Origin: Bugula neritina
Taxonomy: Eukaryota > Bryozoa > Gymnolaemata > Cheilostomatida > Bugulidae
Reading direction: 5' to 3'
DNA: 64,000 bases
Assembly (NCBI GenBank): GCA_964035545.1
Contig: OZ037766.1
Span: 9,681,722 to 9,745,721 of the forward strand
This document shows positions 56,867 through 64,000 of the stretch, piece after piece; within the stretch, counting starts at the first letter, position 1, and every line of letters begins with the position of its first letter. The position numbers were made by a program, and so were the translations under genes. The notes under the pieces were generated by a model. The model was not told where the DNA came from. It did no database searches and saw nothing but the letters and a program-made list of their open reading frames with translations.

Positions 56867-59800
56867 TCATAGGTTGGGAATAAAATGAGCCACATCAGCC
56901 ATACGCTGTTGGTGAGTAGCAGCCTCAATGTCCCCATCTAGTTCTGGAACCTGCTGGGTTAAGGCCAACAGTGATGACACGCCACTGAGAAATGAATCTA
57001 ATAACATTGTTAGAGAACCTTGAACTTTGGCATCACCCTAAAAGGGAATGAATGTTTTCATCATAATGTATATATTGTGAAGCATAAGAAAAAAGGCTAC
57101 ATTATTAAGCCCCAAAAAACAAAACTCACCGCTAATATGAATGAATAAAACAAGTTAAAGAAGACATACCCTTTTGGCCAGGCCAGTTCCTATAGTAAAG
57201 AGTGAGTCGCCCATAACTTGTAGATGTGCAGCAATATCTATGGGCTCCGTTTGAGTAATCTAAACAAGTATGTATAGTGTCTAATGAATACAAGGTGTCA
57301 CAAGTTTGTGACAATTATAGTTATTAGCCCAAGACAATAATTGAGAAAACATTAGTAACTCTAGTTGCAGCTAAACATATATGGAATAAAATAAAAAAGT
57401 ATTTGTAAATCTGTTGATCTTGCAAAATAAAGTTAATGAATAAGCTTTAATACAAATTTTACATTGTAGCATTGAGCTACATGCTAAATAAAATAAAATA
57501 GGCTAGTAGGTGCTGTATGGGTTCAAACCCCATTAGTAGCATGTTCTTCAAGTTATGCATGAGCATTAACAGATTTCAATAACTGGGTGGTGAATAACAT
57601 AACAAAAAAAATAATTACAGGAAACTTGTATCGACATGCACTGGACATGCTAGTACCTTATACACTGGGGTTGGCACATTGGCAAGTCTGCTCATTGGCT
57701 CAATTTTTGCAACTGGAGTGATTGGTATATTGTTACGTTGCAGAGATACTATAGCCTTAGAACCAAGATATTTCATTGAATCTAAGTTTTTTGGAGCTCC
57801 GTGAGTAGCTAGCCTCTTAGCCCTTCTTTTCCATTGCTGTATATAGTGTGGGATATGAATATATATTTAATATTATATAAATCACAAATTTCCTTCCAAA
57901 TTTAACACAGTGTACTAGAAAATTTGTATGGCTAATTTTCCCCAAAAAGCTATAAAATTTAATCAACTTTAAAGTATTAATTTATTACATTTTTCTCCTT
58001 CAAAGGTATTGACCACCAAACTTCACCAAGTTTTTTGTTCATGGCACCAAAACCTACAACACAAGGTGTATGAAGAGCATAAAGGAAATCACATTGATAT
58101 ATTTAATAACAGCAGACCTAGCATTGTACGTAACACTCGCATAGCAAGTATTTGCTCCAACTATCAATTTTCATCAGTTAGGTCTGTTCAGAAGATAATG
58201 CACGATAACAAAATCTTACACAAATATGGGCAGGGGACTCTGTTTATAGTTAGATTTAAAAATACATTGACCTGAATGATAGTAGCCAGTGCACCAAATG
58301 ATTTTCAAAGGTTTATATCCTAGCTTCTACTGCAGCCTTGCTCAGAAATCATGCTTTCAATTGATTTATTTTTACAATTACCATGAGTGTTTTATTTTCT
58401 AACATTTATTAAAATAACACTAGCATTTATTCCCTGAAAGAAGGAATTGCACAACTATACTGCATAGTTTGAATTTTGTGTAACGGTCAGACTCTGGAAA
58501 TCTGGCTAACCAGGTCCAAGATACTGCCATGGTGGACACAACCCCAAATTAAAGACTAAGTAGTAGGTTTACATGAGAAGGATCTATTGATAAACTTGTG
58601 GAACTAAAAACAAAATAAATATATTGGCTCATTCAATTTGTATAGAGGTTTTAACTCACGCATTCCCGGGCACTGGGCTTGTAATTTAGCTCTGTAACTA
58701 TTGCACCACATAGTATAGGCTGTGGGCATTCGATTTCTTTTAGCCTAAAATGAAAATTCCCATATAAACCTCTGGACATCGTCTGCTCACCAATATACCT
58801 TACAACTAACATTCAAAAGTCACTATAAACCTTACAGCACATGACCAGGGAGTTACAACATTTGAAACACTAAATTATGGGAAACCTAAGAAAAACTCAC
58901 TTTGGCACCAGATTTGGCAGCCTTTTCCTTAGAAAGTGCAGATGCGGCTTTTTGCTCTGCTTTCTTGGTTTCAAAAAATTTAGCTGCTTTGTTATTATGC
59001 ATATCATTGTCAGTATCTGTCTCTTCTTCGGCAAGCTACAGAAAATTTTTAAACAAAGGTATACATGTTGTTAACATACACTATAAAATATAAGTGGTCA
59101 CCATTAACAAGTACTATGAAATCAACTGAAAAGCGCATAATTCGTATAGCTGTCATACACAAGTTACCTTGGTTGTTAGTGTACGCATGTGGGGATTACT
59201 CTCCATAGTATCAGGTTCCTCCATCATAACATTCTCTGTAGACTCTAAACATTATAACAAGAAAACTTTGAAATGAAACTGATGAGCATAAAGTGAATGA
59301 AGGGATACGATCCAATAAGACAGTATAAACTAAGCGCAACAAAATCTGGTTCTGGTTATATAAATTAAATTGGCATATTCCATATTGCAAAGCAAACTAT
59401 AGGCAAAAATACATGACAAACTTGTATGTTGAAATGAAGCCTTAAATAGCAAACAACAGATTCAGGTATATGTACTACAAACTAGACTAATGAGATGATT
59501 TTATGATAAAACAAACATTTACAATTTTTTGACGATTAGTTAAATTTGGTTATTAATCAGTGGAGAACAAACAGTCTACTTGCTTAATGAATTACATTTC
59601 CCCGACTGTATGCAGCCTTTAACTTAGATAAAAAATAGAACAAGTTGATACGTAACTAATTATGAGTTCTAACTTTCACATAGCTAAAACTTGAATAACC
59701 CTGTTACCTGCAGCTATCAATAGGACATATTATGTGCCCTAACAACTAAATAGAAGTAGCATACAACAGTAACCTGACTTTATATTAAATACATACAGAT

Positions 59801-60698
59801 TCATGCTAGACCTTAAAATTATGGTGTACACAAACTTCTTTCAGTACAAATGGGGAAATATTAAGATTTAATGAAAATAATTTTGTCTAAATGGCAGAAA
59901 ACAATCAAAAAATAGATCTATAAACCTGAGCTGTCAGCCACACTGTCACCAGTTCTACTCATCAAAGGATCATAACTGTCATAATCATCAGCATCTATCT
60001 CAATGTCGTTGGGAATTAAAGGTAATTCTTTTATACTTTCCTGTAGACTTTTGTCAGCCAACTCCTTAGATGCTTCAGCAGCTTCTAATTCTACAGTGAT
60101 TGGTAAATATGAAAATTTACACAATATATTGCAAATTAAAGTTACCATTTTATCCCAGGCAGATGGTGAAATGCTAGCAACAAATTGCAACTTAAAATGT
60201 AATATTTATGCCTCTAACTGATGATTGTAAACTACCTGCTTTCCGTTTACTATGCTTTTTGTGTTTAGATCTTGCAGCTATATCTTTGTCTTGTTTATGC
60301 TTATCTTTCTTTAATGTTTTAGATTTCCTAAGAGGTGGATTGCATTCCGAGAGTTTTATTTTTAATTTTGGAACAGCTGGTGGATCTTGATAAGTTGGAG
60401 CAGCATCTGTAGCTCCAGGTTTGATCTAGTCAACCCATATAAAATTAAGAACACAAATGAACAAAAATTTATAGTCAAATATTCTATCTGCTTGACATAA
60501 CTAAACAACTAAAAATAAGCAAATTGTTCTTGAAAAAAACTACCAGACAAAGTCATATGATCAGATAAGGAAGTTTATATAGCTGTGAGAAATAGAATTT
60601 ATTACCTTCTGACGCTTCTTGTTGAAACTTTTTGAGTTTTGCTCGTATGACAGAAGTTTAGCTGACTTCTTTGGAACTCTTTTAGACCTAGCTTCCAT
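56867..60698 (-). CDS. HMGXB4: HMG box domain-containing protein 4
   Basis: Ten exons, all in phase: 60698-60606, 60425-60236, 60090-59926, 59244-59168, 59035-58901, 58744-58660, 58053-57989, 57836-57657, 57259-57170, 57037-56867 (TGA), 416 residues; human HMGXB4 is about 600. The N-terminal half is basic (KDKHKQDKD, KHKKHSKRK) followed by an acidic stretch. The HMG box starts near residue 221 (NRMPTAYTMWCNSYR), is split over three exons, and ends in QWKRRAKRLA. The C-terminal domain is the family signature: TEPIDIAAHLQVMGDSL, then GSL.MLLDSFLSGVSSLLALT and a final VAHFIPNL. HMGXB4 is a nuclear DNA-binding protein linked to chromatin complexes and Wnt signalling in vertebrates. The start ATG opens the first basic block and no upstream in-frame extension is evident. 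Confidence 0.95.
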
Positions 60699-62454
60699 AA
60701 TTTATTGCTAAAAAGAAAGCATCCCTGTCTGAACTTCAACGTTTCGAATAAAGACAAAATAATTAAGAGACTAAATATTCTCATGAGACTTCAACATGAA
60801 GAAAAGCAACCATCAACACTTGCAATGACGTATGATAAGATTATCAGAGACTACGACAATAACGACAAGGTCTGCTGCCCGGGGTGAGCTAACATCTGTA
60901 TATGAAAGCTTCCTGGTATATTTTCCGACAAATTTTATTGAGAACCATCAGACCTAATGGGCGCACAGATTAAAAAATGAAACACAGCATTCTCTTAGCC
61001 TGTAGCCAAACAAACTGCAGACTGTTGCTGTAAACCAGATAAGGCACTCCTAGAACTTTTAGCTTTCCCGAGTGTTCAATATTTTCAAAGGTAAGATTTA
61101 GACTAAAAGTAAGAGTATGAGTAAGTAATTTGATTTTTGAATTGAAAATGAATGTCAACAGTCAATGTCAGTTAGCGCGTTACACTTACAGTGGCAGTGA
61201 GTTAGTTTTACACTTGCTAATAGTAATAGTAATAGTAATACTAATTATTATACTACTAGTAATTCTAACATTTGCTCTTGCTGCAATATCAATCACAACG
61301 TTAGTTTAAACTTTCATTATTTTGATTTTTATTTTATTTGTTAAAATCAAATGTAATACCAATAGTTATATTGATATTCATATTCATATTGATATTAATA
61401 TTATTAATCACACTCACAGGCATGAATTATCACCATGAACATGAATTCGAATAATTAATACTAAATTTAAATTTTATAATCATAACGATAATAACTAATT
61501 ATCAAATTTAATGATAATGCTGAATTAATGATTAAACTTGAAGTAATTGTTAATCAATAAATAAATAATGAATAATTATAATCTAAATCTTCATCTTTAA
61601 GTTTAAGTTTATGATTATCTTGAAGTTAATCAGTTAAACCTAATGAAACTGAAATTTAAATTACTAAACATTTAATGCAGTCTAATGATCAAAAAATTAA
61701 ATAAAAGTAAAAGTTATTACAATTACTTTACTACTCGTTATGATAACATGTACTTTTAGTTTTACTGATAACTGATGAGTGACACTGATTTCAGAGACTC
61801 AGAGAGCTTCAACGTGAACATTATAGTATTTCTAGCAGTAAAGAGTTATCTTTTTATTAAGGTAGATAACTCTATAACATGGTCGAAAACTTTATGAATA
61901 CTTGTAGCTTTTGGAACTTATAAAATAACAATGCGAAACTTATGTCTATTTTCTGACCCAATGAGGTCTAGGCATAGCCTAAACTTAAACCCTAGTACAA
62001 ACCAATATAATTAGTAAAGAGTGCAAAGCTATAACCTACTTTACTCAGCAAGCTTCGGAAATGTAAATTTGACTAAGTTTAGGACCTGTAGTTATCACTA
62101 TCGCTGACTGAGGGAATTCAACGAAGCCGTGCTAATACACGGAGTCATAGCTATAGTAGTTAGTACTAATAGTAATAGTCACACGGATCACGCTCGAACT
62201 TAACGTCAAAGTTGATAACTTGATGGCAGATGGGCCAAAAGTAAATTAAAATATGCACACGTATTGATCAACTTCAAATTCAAATCGTACTGCCACTGGG
62301 CCTGGCACTTGCTAGTAATAGTAATACTAATACTATAGTAAACGACAGTAACAGTCTGAGTCTACTTTAAATTCAAGATCAACTTCAAGATTTAGAAATA
62401 GATCGTGATACTCAATCTCATACTCTTACATACTCAAACTGATTGAAAATCAAA
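60699..62454. other. Intergenic region between HMGXB4 and the Ly6-like gene
   Basis: It contains the HMGXB4 promoter side, a short open stretch on the plus strand (60783-60887, see findings) and, from about 61190, tracts of the same simple repeats found at 37.5-40.6 kb. No gene is supported. Confidence 0.5.
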
Positions 62455-62720
62455 ATGCGTGCTTTTGAATTCAAAAATCAGTTCTGTGGTCTGCTTACTA
62501 TTACTGTGATTTTGTGTCTGGCACTAACTGAACTTACAAGTGCTCAGCAAGCTAGTACCCAGGCAAACACGTACGACACAACGGCAAATAACGAAATAAT
62601 CGGTGTTAAATACGGTAAGTAACTAGTAAACTGCTACTAGTACTACAGTACTAGTACTAGACTAAGAGTAAGACAGACTACGTCTACCAGTAGGACTACT
62701 ACTTACTAGTACTGGGCTTA
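61190..62720. repeat. Second block of degenerate AGT/ACT-type repeats
   Basis: Tracts of AATAGT/AATACT words occur at 61215-61270, 62150-62185 and 62310-62345, TATTCATATTGA words at 61370-61400, and CTAGTACTAGTACT runs at 62625-62720. The tracts are interspersed with less repetitive sequence and surround the first exon of the Ly6-like gene. Confidence 0.7.
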
Positions 62721-63817
62721 GTATTTTCATTAAAACCATTAGTATTTAAAAAAAAACTATAGACTTAGTTATACTTGTAGTATAAAATAGAGATATAATC
62801 ATAGATTTATAATATTAATTATGTTGATGTTTATATTAATAATATCGTTATTGTATTTGTATACAGTAATAAGTAATAACTGTATCAGAATGAGAAACGG
62901 TCTATTGCTGAAACTATTTAACTTTGAGTAAATCACAATGAGTATAATGACTTGCCGGTTTTGGCTGATATTTCATGGAACTTGCATGTATCAGTATTGT
63001 TAGATTGTTCATCATTTAATCACCAGTTTCACACGTAGTTTTGCAATGCACCCATTCATTGGTTAGGTATTAGTAGTGATAAATTTAAAGGATCCAACGA
63101 AAAAAATAGTGGGGGTGCAGTGTACTCATAAATGTATTTTTAATATCTTGAACTAGAATATGTTGATCACTAATTACAGATTTCTAACTTGTAATTGCAG
63201 GTAGATAATGCACACATATTTGAGCTCTAACTTGCACATTGGATCAAAAATTAGTGCAACACAGTCTGCTTTTTCTGTCACTGTTTTTGGAACTGCTAAT
63301 ACAAATTTATAACATCTGTTATGTTTTAGTAAATCCTTTGAGCAATGTAGCCGGGCGTGTTGATAAGACCGACTATGCAGATAAATATGAATGCTACCGC
63401 TGCAATAGGTTTAAAGGAGGTGGAGCAGAATGTCCTGAAACCCAAAGGCAAATTCCTGGTAAGTTTGATAACTTGAAGTTGTACTGTTTGCAATTATTTT
63501 AATTGTCTGTTTGTTGCAATATGGTTTTCTCTGCTTGCCCAATATGATAAAGGTGAAAATTGCCTGACTTCATATTGTATTTACTGGCAGCATAAAAGCA
63601 TGGATAGCTCTATATTAATAAAATGTATTTTATTGTGATTTAATGGTGTGCTATTGGTTTATTGTAGGCAGCAGTGTAAATGATGATGCTCCATACGGCA
63701 ATATCATAGTACGTGGGTGTGCTGTCTGTTTGAAGGTCAAGACTCTAATGTATTTTAGAAACAAAGATTTTATTGCAGACAAACTATGGTCTACTGGTCC
63801 AGGCAATCATTTTGAAA
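62455..63817 (+). CDS. Secreted Cys-rich protein, Ly6/Quiver-like, 5' part
   Basis: Exons 62455-62614, 63330-63458 and 63668-63817 join in phase (about 146 residues) and the gene runs off the window. Exon 1 encodes a start and a hydrophobic signal peptide (FCGLLTITVILCLALTELTSA) with a likely cleavage after a small residue. The mature part has spaced cysteines: YECYRCN, then ...ECPETQ, then GCAVCLKVK. The opening CYxC followed by a later CxxC recalls the three-finger Ly6/uPAR fold and the Quiver/Sleepless family, which are often GPI-anchored. The remaining cysteines and any C-terminal anchor signal lie beyond the window, so the family call is tentative; the secreted Cys-rich nature is well supported. 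Confidence 0.6.
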
Positions 63818-64000
63818 GTATGTTTTCTCTGTCATTGAGACCTATGAATAGGTCTCCATATGTATAAGGTTGTTTATAAACTTCTTAACGTTGTTTTTGT
63901 TATAGTTTTAATTACTTGAGCAGTAAGCCACTTGTATTATCTACTCCATTTTGTACTAGCTATTGTAAAGGTGAACTTGGAAGGGCACTTGTTATTTACT

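Noticed and set aside
57515-57535. GGGTTCAAACCCC, resembling a tRNA B box
   Set aside because: The surrounding bases do not fold into a tRNA cloverleaf and do not match the SINE; left as chance or a very old relic.

Overview
This is a window of an AT-rich animal genome. Genes are split into many short exons with canonical GT/AG boundaries, introns hold MITEs and a tRNA-derived SINE, and the gene set (DCAF1, HMGXB4, ANKRD55, PIGC, an animal clan-3 P450) is metazoan. I see no prokaryotic, viral or organellar genes. A mollusc-, annelid- or bryozoan-like invertebrate would fit, but the sequence alone does not settle the phylum. All exon joins below were worked out by eye from reading-frame phase, splice signals and remembered family conservation; none is backed by transcripts.

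Layout. 0-4.8 kb (+): the 3' part of a gene combining TPR, UBA-like, RRM and CCCH zinc-finger modules. 4.8-15.2 kb: no convincing gene, with one decayed coding-like stretch on the minus strand. 15.2-22.2 kb (+): a cytochrome P450 of the CYP3/thromboxane synthase type in 12 visible exons, its membrane-anchor exon not found. 22.2-28.9 kb: intergenic, with a 344-bp MITE and a SINE. 28.9-34.6 kb (+): an ANKRD55 orthologue. 35.0-36.65 kb (-): PIGC, preceded in the same exon by the end of a small single-pass membrane protein ORF, which together look like a two-ORF transcript. 37.5-40.6 kb: a large domain of degenerate, strand-symmetric hexamer repeats. 41.2-56.4 kb (+): DCAF1, essentially complete, with two possible C-terminal ends. 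56.9-60.7 kb (-): HMGXB4, complete in ten exons, tail-to-tail with DCAF1. 61-62.7 kb: a second block of the same simple repeats. 62.5 kb to the end (+): the 5' part of a secreted Cys-rich, Ly6/Quiver-like gene that leaves the window.

The genes are not an operon and mostly do unrelated jobs: ubiquitin ligase substrate reception (DCAF1), chromatin (HMGXB4), GPI-anchor synthesis (PIGC), oxidation of small molecules (P450), ankyrin scaffold (ANKRD55). The most interesting local arrangement is the 72-residue ORF and PIGC, which sit in the same reading frame in one exon, separated by a stop codon and 12 nt. This invites comparison with the known two-ORF PYURF/PIGY transcript, which encodes another subunit of the same enzyme complex. 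Other points of interest are loss of the arginine in one of the two DDB1-binding WDxR motifs of DCAF1, a 21-bp minisatellite of exactly 16 units, a 28-bp tandem duplication carrying a splice acceptor, and the hexamer-repeat domain.
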